41,006 bases of DNA from a bacterium (GCA_024228495.1 JAAETJ010000424.1:1-41006); one strand, 5' to 3'. Counted from the stretch's first letter, positions 7,614 through 17,727 are shown. Notes: a model not told the origin generated them from the letters alone. Translations and numbers: made by a program.

Positions 7614-9719
7614 CTATTCCACTCGTACTAGCACACTATCGGCGCGTCCCAGCGCGTCCAGAACACCCAATAGCACAAAGCCCTTCTCATGGGGTTTCCA
7701 AAAGGTCGTACGTCGTGCGCGATTGGTCTTGATGGGAGCGCCATTAATCATCCATGTGAGGGGCAGTTTGCCGCCTTCCGCTTTCATGGCGAGCAATTCG
7801 AAATGGCCGTTTTTATCAAGAGAAAGCGGCAATTGCGAACCATTGTGGGGGAAGGCTATTTTAACCGACGGATTGAGGCTGGTGCGTTCCGCATATTGTG
7901 TATCAGTGCGCTCGAAATGGCGCATGGTGGCGGGCAGCTCCGCGGATGAATGGGCCATCAGGGTGCCGCTTGGGGCGGGGGACAGCGGCGTTAACGGGCG
8001 GCCCAGTTGTTCAAAAGCATTAAACAAGGCGGGCGCTGCGGCGGTACGCCCGGTGAGGCCGGGACTAGCCGTGCCATCGGGGCGCCCGGCCCAGACAATG
8101 ATGGTGGTTTCCCCGTCGAATCCGGCGGCCCAGGCATCTCTGTAGCCATAAGAAGTACCAGTTTTATAGGCGATCTGACCTCTGCGGGCATTTTTGGGCG
8201 GCGGTGCATTGGCGAGAATATTACCAACCTGCCAGGCTGCCTGTTCGCTCATCAAGCGCACACCGGTGCCGCGCCTGCTTTGCTGGCTGGTATTTTTACG
8301 CCAACTCAGATCGATCATTTCACCGCCGCGTGCCAGTCCCACATAGGAGCGGGCAAGGTTCTGCACGGTGATGCCGAGCCCTCCAAGCACCATCGACAGG
8401 TTTGGTTTGGTACCTATAGGTGTTTTGAGATCAACGCCTATTTGCCGAAATCTGGCAAGCATGCGTGTTGGTCCCACCTTGTCCAGTATTTTGACTGCTG
8501 GAATATTGAGGGACAGTTGCAGTGCCTTGGCAACGCTCAAGGTACCGCTCCAGCTATCATCAAAATTCTTTGGTTTGTATTGGCCAAAGCGGGTGGGCAC
8601 ATCATCAATCAGAGTTTGCGGATGGGCCAGTCCTTCTTCGAACGCCAGGCCATAGATAAAGGGCTTGAGCGAAGAGCCGGGAGAGCGAACCGCCTTGATC
8701 ATATCGATGGGACCATGAAACCGGTTTTCTAGAAAATTGGGAGAGCCGACATAGCCGAGGATCTCACCGCTTGCGTGATCAATGGCAAGGATGGCCAGCG
8801 AATGTTTGTCGCCAAGCCTTGCAGCATGGGTCAAGGCCAGTGCCTGCAAGCGTTGCTGCAAAACCTTATCGATGGTCAATCGGTGAATGCTTTTGGCCGG
8901 GAATGATTTATTTTCGCTTTGCGCCAGATGTGGTGCAAGTTTTGGAAAGTTCAAACGCTTGCTTGGTACAGCTTCCAGCATTGCACGTTTTGCTGCTGCA
9001 AGCGATATGACACCGCTGTTGGCTGCGCGCATCAAGACCCGGTTGCGGGCTTTTTGGGCGCGTTTACGGCGTCGGTCAGGGCGGCGCATTTCGGGTGATT
9101 GCGGTAGCGCGACGAGCAGAGCGGATTCAGCCAGCGACAGGTGGCGAGGTTCGCGGCCAAAATAGGTGAGGGATGCGGCGCGAACCCCTTCGAGATTGCC
9201 ACCAAAAGGCGCAAGACGCAGATAAAGCGAAAGTATTTCATGCTTGGAAAACTGCCGTTCAAGTTCAAAGGCCCGGATGGTCTGACGAAATTTGGCAGTT
9301 ATCGTGCGCTTGTTGCGAGGCTCTAAAAGGCGTGCCACCTGCATGGTCAGGGTGGAGGCTCCAGAGATGATGCGGCCGTTCAAAAGCAGCTGTTTGAGAG
9401 CACGTAAGCTCGCCAAAATATCGATACCTCGGTGGTTGTAAAAGCGCTTGTCCTCATAATTTAGCAAGAGCTTCAAATATGTCGGATCGACCTTGCGTGG
9501 ATCAACCGGCAAGCGCCAGCGCCCGGATTTGGTGGTAAACGCGCGCAACAACTCGCCATTGCGGTCCAGCACAATGGTCGAGAGATCATCGGCCTTGGTG
9601 ATCGAGAGCGGACCCATTTTCTGGGTGGCTAATTTGATGCTTCCATAGGCTGAGAGTAAGCAGACTACCAACAGTAGTCCCCCAATTTTCCTCTTAATAT
9701 CAGAGGACTTACTTTTCAT
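7614..9719 (-). CDS. pbpC: Penicillin-binding protein 1C
   Basis: This 701-residue bifunctional peptidoglycan glycosyltransferase/transpeptidase has an N-terminal signal anchor (12-30). GT51 motifs are NYEDKRFYNHRG (87-98, Glu89) and SGASTLTMQVAR (119-130). The transpeptidase motifs are S349-x-x-K352 (PGSSLKP), SLN at 403-405 and KTGT at 519-522. The last about 90 residues (FPHNGSQLPLS onward) are the BiPBP_C domain typical of PBP1C. The ATG at 9719 overlaps the end of the alpha-2-macroglobulin gene by 11 bp, which indicates translational coupling. The pairing of pbpC with an alpha-2-macroglobulin gene is well known (yfhM-pbpC in enterics) and is read as a repair-and-protection pair. Confidence 0.96.
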   Translation of the reverse strand: MKSKSSDIKRKIGGLLLVVCLLSAYGSIKLATQKMGPLSITKADDLSTIVLDRNGELLRAFTTKSGRWRLPVDPRKVDPTYLKLLLNYEDKRFYNHRGIDILASLRALKQLLLNGRIISGASTLTMQVARLLEPRNKRTITAKFRQTIRAFELERQFSKHEILSLYLRLAPFGGNLEGVRAASLTYFGREPRHLSLAESALLVALPQSPEMRRPDRRRKRAQKARNRVLMRAANSGVISLAAAKRAMLEAVPSKRLNFPKLAPHLAQSENKSFPAKSIHRLTIDKVLQQRLQALALTHAARLGDKHSLAILAIDHASGEILGYVGSPNFLENRFHGPIDMIKAVRSPGSSLKPFIYGLAFEEGLAHPQTLIDDVPTRFGQYKPKNFDDSWSGTLSVAKALQLSLNIPAVKILDKVGPTRMLARFRQIGVDLKTPIGTKPNLSMVLGGLGITVQNLARSYVGLARGGEMIDLSWRKNTSQQSRRGTGVRLMSEQAAWQVGNILANAPPPKNARRGQIAYKTGTSYGYRDAWAAGFDGETTIIVWAGRPDGTASPGLTGRTAAAPALFNAFEQLGRPLTPLSPAPSGTLMAHSSAELPATMRHFERTDTQYAERTSLNPSVKIAFPHNGSQLPLSLDKNGHFELLAMKAEGGKLPLTWMINGAPIKTNRARRTTFWKPHEKGFVLLGVLDALGRADSVLVRVE

Positions 9720-12700
9720 TGACGATCTCCACGAAGCCGCTTGCAGTACTGGCGACACGCTCGGGGCGGTACATGTCCTCAACGCTGGCAGGACCGTGGG
9801 TGTAACGTCCAGGAGCAACCGCGCGGATCACATAGGCGGTGGAGACTGAGCTGGCATTGCCTTTTTTCAGATCATAGGCCGCCAGAAAGCGATCATCCCG
9901 GAACTCCACATGTTTGGGGGTGGATTTTTCCAGCCATGACAGAGCGGAGAGATCTGCTGATGAAACAAGCCGCGGATTATCGATCTCAAAACCGGCGGGC
10001 AGAGGATCAGAGATCATGATCTGACCACCAATGGGCTTGCCTTCTTGCACTTTGATGACCGTGATCAGCCGTGTGTTTTGGGCGACCCTTGAGGGATCAA
10101 CCTTCTCACCAGTCAGAGTGAAATATTCACGCTTTATCGTGAAGCCATTGGCGCGTGGTGGTTCGGGTGTTTCAGGTGAGCCAGAGATAGTGATGGTGGC
10201 GCGGGCATTGGCGTCCCCCATATTGGTGACCTGATAGGGGGTTTGCAGATCATCGCTTGCGAGGCTTTTGACCAAGGTGCCGGTGTGGCGCGTGCCATTC
10301 AAATCGAGCTGATAGGTCTTGGCTTCTTCAAACAGTGCATTGGCAGCAAGCAGCAGCCACGCCTTTTCCTGCGTATTAGTGCGGGGGGCCGCCATATTGC
10401 TCTGATGCTTTTCAAGAACGTGGCCCAGTGATGGCAATAGGCTATTGCGTAGACCGGTTTCGGAGACAAGCGCCAGAGTCGCGGCTCCATCACGCAGGGA
10501 CGAGCCATAGTCGGAGCTGTAGCGGCGCCTGTTGACACCAAGTTCCTTGTCTAGCTTGCCAAGGGCGTTGTAATAGACCTTTTTGGCGCGCACCTGATCG
10601 CCATACATCGAGAGGGCCGTTGCCAATTGTGCCTTGGCCATCGGATTGGCGAACGCGTTGAGTTTTTCGTCGGCATAATAGCGCAGTTCTGAGAGTCGGG
10701 CTCGTTTGTTGCGGGCCAGCACATAGAGCGAGTAGGCCACCGATTCACCGCCATATTTAAAATCTGAGGCATATTTGAGGGTGTTGGAGAGTTTGTCGAG
10801 CGCGAAGGTCAGATTGCGCTGGGGCACATCAAATCCTTTTTCGCGGGCTCTCGTCAAAAACTCGGTGACATAGGCGGTCAGCCACGAGCTGCCATTGCTT
10901 GTCGACCACAGGCCAAAGCTGCCATTATGACCTTGACGCGATATCAGCTTGTCGATGGCTTTCTGGATGGTTTTCTTAAGGTCCTGATCCTTTTCTTCGA
11001 GGATCCCGGCACGTTCTGCAACACTTGACAGATAGAGCAAGGGCAGAGCGCGAGAGGTGATCTGTTCCGAGCAACCATAGGGATAACGATCCAGCGAGGT
11101 CAACAATCCCGGGATATCTGGAAGATTGGCAGGACCGATTGACAAGGTGGCTTTTTCTGTTCCAGATACAAGACCCGTGAAAATATCGCTCGACAGGATC
11201 AGCTTATTGCCAGCAGATACTGTGCGCACTGATTGTCTGGTAACGCTTGGATAGGCCGGTTTGACCGGGATTACATAATCTCTGGCAATATCAATCCCGT
11301 CCGGTCCGGTCAGATGAATACTGACCATCGCTTTGCCAATCGCGTTGGGCGTGAGAGGGATGCGAATTGTGTGTTTTTGATCAAAAGCCAGTTTGACTTT
11401 GAAATTTTGTGATGCGGTGATGGTGCCTTCTCCCTCATTGCCAAGCGCGCTGGTCAGCTGGAGATCATAATCGCCTTGCGAGCCTTCTACATTGTGCAAT
11501 ACCAGATGTAATTGCGAGTGATCTCCCTTGGTCAGGAAACGAGGCGTCGTACCAGTAACAATCACTTGGTCGCGCACAATAACGTCCTTGGCGGCATGGC
11601 CCATCTTGTCTTTACTCCATGCCACGGCCATGATTTTTACTGTGCCGTTAAAAGCTGGAATATCGAAATGCAGGATTGCTTTGCCCTGTTCGTCCACAGC
11701 CACAACGCCGCTAAACAAAGCGAGGGAGCGTTGGTCGGGAGGGTTGCCGTTCATATTCATACCGCCTGCAGCACCCGGGCCATCACCGCCGGAACGAATA
11801 GAGCCTCGCACGCCTTGCATGCCATCAATCAAGCGGCCATAGAGATCGCGAAACTCGGTGCCGAGCTGACGCTGGGACAAGAAATGTTTTTCGGGGGAGG
11901 GAGGCTGGTAACCGGTGAGGTTCAAGATGCCCACATCAACGGCGCTGGCCACCACATATGCCTTGGCACCGGGCGTCAGACCCTTGAGTGTGATTGGTAC
12001 ATCCAGCGATTCATCGGGGCGGATTTTTTGCGGCGTTTGCAGGTTGAGGGTCAAGACACGCTTGTTGTGCCCGGCGTTCAGCCAGGTGATGCCAATGGCA
12101 CGGCTCGGCATGCGTTTATTGTTAATGTTCATGGGCCGATAGAGACTGACCGCGACATAAGCCCCGGCACCCCAGCTGTCATCGACGATCATATCGGTAG
12201 TGCTGGATCCTTTTGGCACGCTGACCGTTTTCATGGCCCGGATGCCGCCATTCAGCACCGTGATAAGGGCCTTGCCAGGCATGCGAGAAACAATACGCAA
12301 CTTGGCAGTTTCACCGACATTATAATCGGTTTTATCGAGCGCGACATCGAGCATGTCGGGCGTGTCGGAGACGGCGGTTGCGTACCAGCCGGCATTAAAT
12401 TCATAACTTGCGGCGGGGCGTCCATTATCATCGGATCGGACTTCAAGGCGGAACTGTCCCCATTTGATCGCAGATGAAAGGCGGATGGGCTGATCGGCCA
12501 GAGCATCAATTGTGCCGGTGGCTAGGCGTTCTTCGGAAGTGATCCTCTCATGGCTCCAGCGGCCATCATTTTGGTACCATTGATAGCGGCTGTTCAGCTT
12601 CACCAGTTCCCAGGTAAGATTTTTAAAATCACGCTGCTTGCCATTGACGCCCATCACCGCGACATCGAATGCGGCGGTACTGTTTTCTGACAGATCATCA

Positions 12701-14964
12701 AACAATGGCTTGATGCCGATAAGTGCGGTCCGGGGTTCAACCGGCACGCTCATCTTGCGCTCGATGGAACGACCAGAGGGGTCGCGCAGGCGCAAGGTGA
12801 TTTTTGCCTGTAGCGGTTTGGTACTTTCTGGCAGCACGGGCAGTTTGGTGATGGCCACGGCTTTGCCGCTGTCATCTGTTCGTGGCAGATCGTTGAAGAT
12901 GTGGCGGGTGGCTTTGACTTTTTCGCTCAACAAGCCAAAGTGATAGCCTTTGAAGCCTTTTATCTCATTGGTATTTTCGGTGATCTGCATTTCGCCTTCA
13001 ATGGCATGATCCTTGGCGGGAGCGCCATACAGATATTTGCCGTCGAGATTGATTTTGAGCGGTGTTTGTGCCGACAGGGCCGTTGTTTTGCTGGACACCG
13101 TCAAGTCCATGCGCTCTGGCACGAAGTCTTCCACCAGAAACGAGGTTTTCCCCAGTGCGTCGCCTTTGACATCCGTGTAGGCCAGCACCTGCCAGGTGCC
13201 GGTTTTTGCCGAAGCTGGCAGGCTGAGGGAAAATGTACGACCACCAAGCCCTTGATCCTTGACAACGTAGCGTTTATATTCGCGGTTGTCTGGGCGCATG
13301 AATTTGAAGGTCAAAGGCAGGTTAGAGAGGGCCTTGGCTTCAAGGTCCCGCGCCAAACCTGTGACATGCACCACTTCGCCGGGTTTGTACACACCTCGTT
13401 CCGAGAACAGCTGTACATCCACCGGTCCAGGGGTTGCGCGCCCGGTGACGCCACGATCAGAGAGATCAAAAGCGGGGCTGGTAAGATCGAGAAAGGCGTA
13501 ATCGCCGTGTTTGGTCTGCGCCACAATCATGGCGGGGCTCATGCCACCTTCACCTCGGGCAAGGGAGGCTGAAAAGCTCACAAAACCACCGCCATCTGTG
13601 GTCTGGGTGCCCAGCACCTGATTGTTCTTAGCGATTAAGCGGATCGTGGCTCCAGAGATCATGTCAGCGCTCTCGAGCGAGCGCACAAAGGCGTGCACAC
13701 CATCTTTGCCAATCAGGCCCGAGAGACCAAGGTCAGAGACGATGAACCATTGTGTGGTTTTTCGTTTCCAGTCATCAGCTGGTTTGTTCGTGGTATCCGC
13801 CACCATCACATAGAGACCGGATTGCAGATTAGGGATGGCCTTTTGTACAGGAAAGGCGGTGATCACATCCTTGTTGAGTTTTTGTGCGACATCGAGTGTA
13901 CCCTCCCAGATACGCTCGCCGAGCCGGTCTTTCAGCTCTTCAACATTATATCCCGCCAACTGCTTGAGAAAATCGCCTTGCACCGCGCTGCCAAGACCAC
14001 GATCGCTGTACCGGTAAATCTTTGCATAGATTATTTTGGTATTGACGCTGGTCATGGGAATACCGATCTGGCCTGAACGTGGCAGCACGTATTTGTTGCC
14101 GGAAAGACGAACGGATGGGGAGCGGTCTTTGACATAGACAGAAATCTCCACCGATTTTTTGAGATCATCATCGATCTGGGCGGGGATGCCAGCGCGAAAT
14201 TTGACCTTGTAGCGTTTTCCGTGTTGCAAGCCATCAATGCAAAGCTGACGGCCAGAAGTTGTGACGGCTGGTTTGTTGCTGCCTTGCAGGACGGTGTATT
14301 TGGCGTAGTCCGCGCCTTTTTTCAGTATTTCGGAAAAATTGGCGCACAGGCGTGGGGCCGTGCTGTTACTGTCGATATTGTAGTCCAGCATGCGAAAGCC
14401 GTGTTTTTTGTAGAGCGCATTATATTTTTTGCGAGCCGAGGCCTGTTCCAGATACTTTAGGCTCGATTGCAAAACGGTCAGGCTGGCGCGCCAGCTCTGG
14501 CGTCGTTCAAATGCCGACCCTAGCAGGCTCAAGGCATAGGCTTTGTCGCGGGTAGTTTGAGCACCCTGATAGGCCATGTACGCAGCCGCTCCTGCACGTT
14601 CGGGAAAGGTATAGCGCTCTTTATAATTTTCGGTTTTGGTCCAAAGCTGCGCTCGGGCAAGCTGCAATAAAGCGTTTGTGCCAGCCCCAGCAACATAGGC
14701 AGCTTCAAAGAAACTCACAGCTTTGCGATAATTTTTTTTGGCATTTACGAGGGCGCGCCCGCTGCGCATCAGGTCGTTGATATTTTTTGATGCCGATTTA
14801 TGGATTTGTTTCATCAGGGCATCATATCGCCCGGCTTCACCAGCCACCTGTTTGTTGGTGTAAATGCTTGCAGCATTGGCCGGGAGCACCATCAACAACA
14901 GTGAGACAAATAATGAGAAGAGGAAGTATGGATTGGAGCGAGAAGCGAAGCGAGAGGCGATCAT
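9709..14964 (-). CDS. Bacterial alpha-2-macroglobulin family protein
   Basis: At 1751 residues this is the largest gene here. It is a predicted periplasmic protease trap that would shield the cell when the wall is breached, acting with PBP1C. A signal peptide covers about 1-31 (hydrophobic run then LPANA-AS). There is no lipobox cysteine, so unlike many relatives it looks soluble. An alpha-helical N-terminal segment (about 40-190) is followed by macroglobulin beta domains, including a MG2-like VYKPGEVVHVTGLARD. The thioester is YPYGCSEQ with Cys1298 and Gln1301, and then comes the alpha/alpha toroid region (LTAYVTEFL). A Gly/Met/Asn-rich loop near residues 1058-1075 is the probable bait or linker. 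The start codon has only a weak ribosome binding site. Confidence 0.95.
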   Translation of the reverse strand: MIASRFASRSNPYFLFSLFVSLLLMVLPANAASIYTNKQVAGEAGRYDALMKQIHKSASKNINDLMRSGRALVNAKKNYRKAVSFFEAAYVAGAGTNALLQLARAQLWTKTENYKERYTFPERAGAAAYMAYQGAQTTRDKAYALSLLGSAFERRQSWRASLTVLQSSLKYLEQASARKKYNALYKKHGFRMLDYNIDSNSTAPRLCANFSEILKKGADYAKYTVLQGSNKPAVTTSGRQLCIDGLQHGKRYKVKFRAGIPAQIDDDLKKSVEISVYVKDRSPSVRLSGNKYVLPRSGQIGIPMTSVNTKIIYAKIYRYSDRGLGSAVQGDFLKQLAGYNVEELKDRLGERIWEGTLDVAQKLNKDVITAFPVQKAIPNLQSGLYVMVADTTNKPADDWKRKTTQWFIVSDLGLSGLIGKDGVHAFVRSLESADMISGATIRLIAKNNQVLGTQTTDGGGFVSFSASLARGEGGMSPAMIVAQTKHGDYAFLDLTSPAFDLSDRGVTGRATPGPVDVQLFSERGVYKPGEVVHVTGLARDLEAKALSNLPLTFKFMRPDNREYKRYVVKDQGLGGRTFSLSLPASAKTGTWQVLAYTDVKGDALGKTSFLVEDFVPERMDLTVSSKTTALSAQTPLKINLDGKYLYGAPAKDHAIEGEMQITENTNEIKGFKGYHFGLLSEKVKATRHIFNDLPRTDDSGKAVAITKLPVLPESTKPLQAKITLRLRDPSGRSIERKMSVPVEPRTALIGIKPLFDDLSENSTAAFDVAVMGVNGKQRDFKNLTWELVKLNSRYQWYQNDGRWSHERITSEERLATGTIDALADQPIRLSSAIKWGQFRLEVRSDDNGRPAASYEFNAGWYATAVSDTPDMLDVALDKTDYNVGETAKLRIVSRMPGKALITVLNGGIRAMKTVSVPKGSSTTDMIVDDSWGAGAYVAVSLYRPMNINNKRMPSRAIGITWLNAGHNKRVLTLNLQTPQKIRPDESLDVPITLKGLTPGAKAYVVASAVDVGILNLTGYQPPSPEKHFLSQRQLGTEFRDLYGRLIDGMQGVRGSIRSGGDGPGAAGGMNMNGNPPDQRSLALFSGVVAVDEQGKAILHFDIPAFNGTVKIMAVAWSKDKMGHAAKDVIVRDQVIVTGTTPRFLTKGDHSQLHLVLHNVEGSQGDYDLQLTSALGNEGEGTITASQNFKVKLAFDQKHTIRIPLTPNAIGKAMVSIHLTGPDGIDIARDYVIPVKPAYPSVTRQSVRTVSAGNKLILSSDIFTGLVSGTEKATLSIGPANLPDIPGLLTSLDRYPYGCSEQITSRALPLLYLSSVAERAGILEEKDQDLKKTIQKAIDKLISRQGHNGSFGLWSTSNGSSWLTAYVTEFLTRAREKGFDVPQRNLTFALDKLSNTLKYASDFKYGGESVAYSLYVLARNKRARLSELRYYADEKLNAFANPMAKAQLATALSMYGDQVRAKKVYYNALGKLDKELGVNRRRYSSDYGSSLRDGAATLALVSETGLRNSLLPSLGHVLEKHQSNMAAPRTNTQEKAWLLLAANALFEEAKTYQLDLNGTRHTGTLVKSLASDDLQTPYQVTNMGDANARATITISGSPETPEPPRANGFTIKREYFTLTGEKVDPSRVAQNTRLITVIKVQEGKPIGGQIMISDPLPAGFEIDNPRLVSSADLSALSWLEKSTPKHVEFRDDRFLAAYDLKKGNASSVSTAYVIRAVAPGRYTHGPASVEDMYRPERVASTASGFVEIVNEK

Positions 14965-15197
14965 CTAACTATCTTTCAGCGTTGGGGTGGACAAAAATTT
15001 ATTTGTGATGGGGTGTCGAAATGTTTCATGAGTTTAACTTAGGGCACAATGTCGCAGTATTGAAGGCCGGGAAGAGCTGGATGCCTACTTTATTTCTTTC
15101 AATCATTTCCTTTTTTAGGGTGATTTGATAGTTTTTGATGGTAAAACACCGGATTCAGCTGATCGCGGTCTTTGACGGTGAAGGAAATGCGGAAAAT

Positions 15198-16193
15198 ATG
15201 ATGGCATCGAGTGAGCAACCCCTGGACAATTTTGAGCATGATGACGAGGCGCAACGCGGTGTTGCAGATGCGGCCTTGAACAACTGGGTCGACCATCTGG
15301 CACCAGACTGGGCGCGCCCTTATTTGCGGCTTATGCGGGCCGACCGGCCGATTGGGTTCTGGTTGTTGTTCTGGCCCTGTGCCTGGTCTTTGACGCTTGG
15401 TTCCATCGCGGAGAATGAAATTTGGCTAAACTTATGGTTTTTTCGCAACCTGTTGTTGTTTTTGCTCGGTGCGATTGTCATGCGCGGGGCCGGGTGTGTG
15501 TGGAATGATATCACCGACCGTCACCTCGATGCGCAGGTAGTACGCACGAAATTGAGGCCGATCCCTTCCGGGCAGGTAAGCGTAAAAAAAGCACTATTAT
15601 TCATGGTCGCGCTTTGCCTCATTGGCTTTTTCGTCCTGTTGCAATTTGACTGGTTTACCGTTTATCTGGGACTTTCTTCTTTGCTGATCGTGGCGATTTA
15701 CCCGTTTATGAAGCGTTTTACTAACTGGCCACAAGCTGTGCTGGGGCTGGCTTTTGGCTGGGGGGCCTTGATGGGATGGGCGAGTATACGAGATATGGTC
15801 GAGTTGCCAGCACTCTTGCTATATGCGGGGACTATCTGCTGGATTATCGGCTATGATACTATTTATGCGCATCAGGACCGCGAAGATGATGCTCTGATCG
15901 GTATGAAATCAACGGCCCTGCGCTTTGGAGAGCGTACAAAAACTTGGCTTGTTGTGTTTTTTGGGTTGACGGTGATTTTTTTGTTTACAGCAGTTTTAGC
16001 GAGCATTGGCGGCACGATTTCACTGTCGAAGATGGCGATATTGATGCTTGGAATGGGCATTGCGGGTGGTTTGCTGATCTGGCAGATCGTGACACTGGAC
16101 ATTAATGAACCGGATAATTGCCTTGATCGTTTTCGCCATGCCCATATCTTTGGGTTTTGCGTGTTCGTGGTGTTTGCAATAGTGTGGCTATGA
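15198..16193 (+). CDS. ubiA: 4-hydroxybenzoate polyprenyltransferase
   Basis: This inner-membrane enzyme attaches the polyprenyl tail to 4-hydroxybenzoate in ubiquinone synthesis. Both Asp-rich motifs that bind prenyl diphosphate through magnesium are intact: VWNDITDRHLDAQV (about 101-114) and GYDTIYAHQDREDD (about 218-231). RADRPIGFWLLFWPCAW (47-63) is the conserved first-helix region, and eight to nine membrane helices follow. The open frame reaches back to 15135, but the ATG pair at 15198/15201, with GGAAA just upstream, gives a normal cytoplasmic N-terminus; the true start could be either ATG or the one at 15138. It is a single gene between the divergent macroglobulin gene and the cysQ-like gene. 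Confidence 0.95.
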   Translation: MMASSEQPLDNFEHDDEAQRGVADAALNNWVDHLAPDWARPYLRLMRADRPIGFWLLFWPCAWSLTLGSIAENEIWLNLWFFRNLLLFLLGAIVMRGAGCVWNDITDRHLDAQVVRTKLRPIPSGQVSVKKALLFMVALCLIGFFVLLQFDWFTVYLGLSSLLIVAIYPFMKRFTNWPQAVLGLAFGWGALMGWASIRDMVELPALLLYAGTICWIIGYDTIYAHQDREDDALIGMKSTALRFGERTKTWLVVFFGLTVIFLFTAVLASIGGTISLSKMAILMLGMGIAGGLLIWQIVTLDINEPDNCLDRFRHAHIFGFCVFVVFAIVWL

Positions 16194-16464
16194 TTAAGCT
16201 GTGGGATACAGGCGCTAACACACAAAACGGTTTCCTCAGTATTGAAGATACCGGCCTGTGCTTTTGTTTTGGACGTCTGACCTGTGAGCTTCCTGCGAGA
16301 ATCGACGAGTGGACCTCTATCTGATTCGTCGCTTCATTTGCCGAAATAGCAATAAACAGTTTATTGTCGCTTAAAACTGTTAGTTAAAACGGTATGAAAT
16401 TCAAGGCGGTGGCTCTGCCAAGGTCGGCCTTGAACTTATTTTTGAGAAGGTGGTCAATCACTTG

Positions 16465-17310
16465 ATGAATGTTGAGAAACGAGGCGTGCAAGCGGCCGAC
16501 ATAGCGGGCGATCTCGAGCTGATGAAAAATGCAGTGAAGGACGCTGGTCAGCTAGCGCTGGAGTTTTTTGGTGATCGCGCCAATAACATATGGCAAAAAA
16601 ACGATGGCAGCTTTGTCAGTGATGCGGATTTGGCGCTCGACAAGCTGTTGCACCAACGCTTGCTGGATGGGCGCGAAGATTATGGCTGGCTGTCTGAAGA
16701 GACAGAAGACGATCTTGTGCGGTTGAGCAAGTCTCATGTGTGGATTGTTGACCCTATCGATGGCACGCGGGCTTTTTTACATGACAGGCCCCATTGGGTT
16801 GTGTCGGTGGCGCTAGTGGTTGATGGTGTAGTGCGCATGGGCTGTTTGTACAACCCCGTCAAAGATGAGTTTTTTGAAGCTGTGCTGGGCGACGGAGCAA
16901 AGCTTAACGGTCAAAAAATGCTGATCAATGGGCAAGGCGACATTGAGGGCGCGACCATTATTTCTGCACCGGGGCGTTTTAAAAGCGATATCTGGCCAAC
17001 TCCTTGGCCGTGCGTCGAGAGTTTTATGGTCAATTCGGTTGCTTATCGCATGGCGCTGGTGGCTGCGAACAAGGCCGATGCGCTATTGACGCTTTCTTGC
17101 AAAAGCGACTGGGATCTGGCGGCAGCCGATTTGTTGGTGCGCGAAACAGGTGGCGTGGTCAGTGATCATCAAGGCGGTGAACTGACATTCAATCGTAAAA
17201 ACACGCGTCATCCCAGCGTGCTCGTTGCCAACCGCGAACTATATCCCAAACTGCTGGCTCGCACCGAACTAGTTGCGGCAAGCAAGCGCACGGGCTGTTC
17301 CCATAATTAA
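16465..17310 (+). CDS. cysQ: 3'(2'),5'-bisphosphate nucleotidase / inositol monophosphatase family
   Basis: This 281-residue member of the inositol-phosphatase superfamily is most similar to CysQ, which hydrolyses PAP to AMP. The magnesium-binding set is complete: KNDGSFVSDADLALD, WLSEETEDD (two Glu), WIVDPIDGTRAFL (Asp-Pro-Ile-Asp-Gly-Thr) and SDWDLAAADLLVRETGG near residue 215. In Hyphomicrobiales this gene usually heads the Kdo/lipid A cluster, as it does here, though its link to lipid A is not obvious and a sugar phosphatase role is possible. A GTG at 16450 is an alternative start; the ATG at 16465 suits the distance from GAGAAGG only moderately. DUF4170 follows after 84 bp. Confidence 0.88.
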   Translation: MNVEKRGVQAADIAGDLELMKNAVKDAGQLALEFFGDRANNIWQKNDGSFVSDADLALDKLLHQRLLDGREDYGWLSEETEDDLVRLSKSHVWIVDPIDGTRAFLHDRPHWVVSVALVVDGVVRMGCLYNPVKDEFFEAVLGDGAKLNGQKMLINGQGDIEGATIISAPGRFKSDIWPTPWPCVESFMVNSVAYRMALVAANKADALLTLSCKSDWDLAAADLLVRETGGVVSDHQGGELTFNRKNTRHPSVLVANRELYPKLLARTELVAASKRTGCSHN

Positions 17311-17394
17311 CGACCCAAACATAAATCAAAAACCGCGTTTTCGAGAGATAGTGCCACAGGCCATTTGCAACAGACCATGAACAAGGATAAAAAC

Positions 17395-17727
17395 ATGAGT
17401 GATCAAAAAGAACAGCCGGAAAAGCAATTGTTGCATATGGTGTTTGGCGGCGAATTGAGCGATCTGTCAAAAGTATATTTCCGTGATCTGGATGAGCTTG
17501 ATGTGGGTGGAATTTTCTCCAATTGTGCCACCGCGTTTGATGCTTGGAAGTAGGCCGCGCATAGCACGGTTGACAATGCGCATATGCGCTACTTCATCGT
17601 TCACATGCATCGCTTGTTTGACCCCGTGGACGAGAAGACGTGGAAGTTGAATAAAGCGCTCCAACCAGCTACTTTTGTACTAATAATACGAAGATCCACC
17701 GGACCAGAAAAGGCCTCCAAAACGTGA
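17395..17727 (+). pseudogene. DUF4170 gene interrupted by an in-frame TAG
   Basis: The first 52 codons encode the start of a DUF4170 protein (QLLHMVFGGELSDLSKVYFR, then GIFSNCATAFDAWK). A TAG at 17551-17553 then stops the frame. The same frame continues directly with the rest of the domain (STVDNAHMRYFIVHMHRLFD) and stays open to TGA at 17725-17727. From memory of the family, the Lys-Ala-x-Ala segment of the domain spans the stop. No frameshift is needed; one base change explains it. The last 30 residues or so go beyond the usual family end. The TGA overlaps the GTG start of the next gene as GTGA, so the full-length gene would have been coupled to the exporter gene. Several neighbours end normally in TAG, so readthrough is unlikely. 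DUF4170 function is unknown. Confidence 0.85.

Noticed and set aside
11512-12477. 321-codon plus-strand open frame inside the alpha-2-macroglobulin gene
   Set aside because: It is antisense to a clearly conserved coding region, has no ribosome binding site and no family-like sequence; it is a shadow frame.
17551-17553. TAG recoding (readthrough or pyrrolysine-like) in DUF4170
   Set aside because: Several neighbouring genes (LysE, Lrp, AEC transporter, GatB/YqeY) end normally in TAG, no recoding signal is visible, and a simple nonsense mutation is enough.
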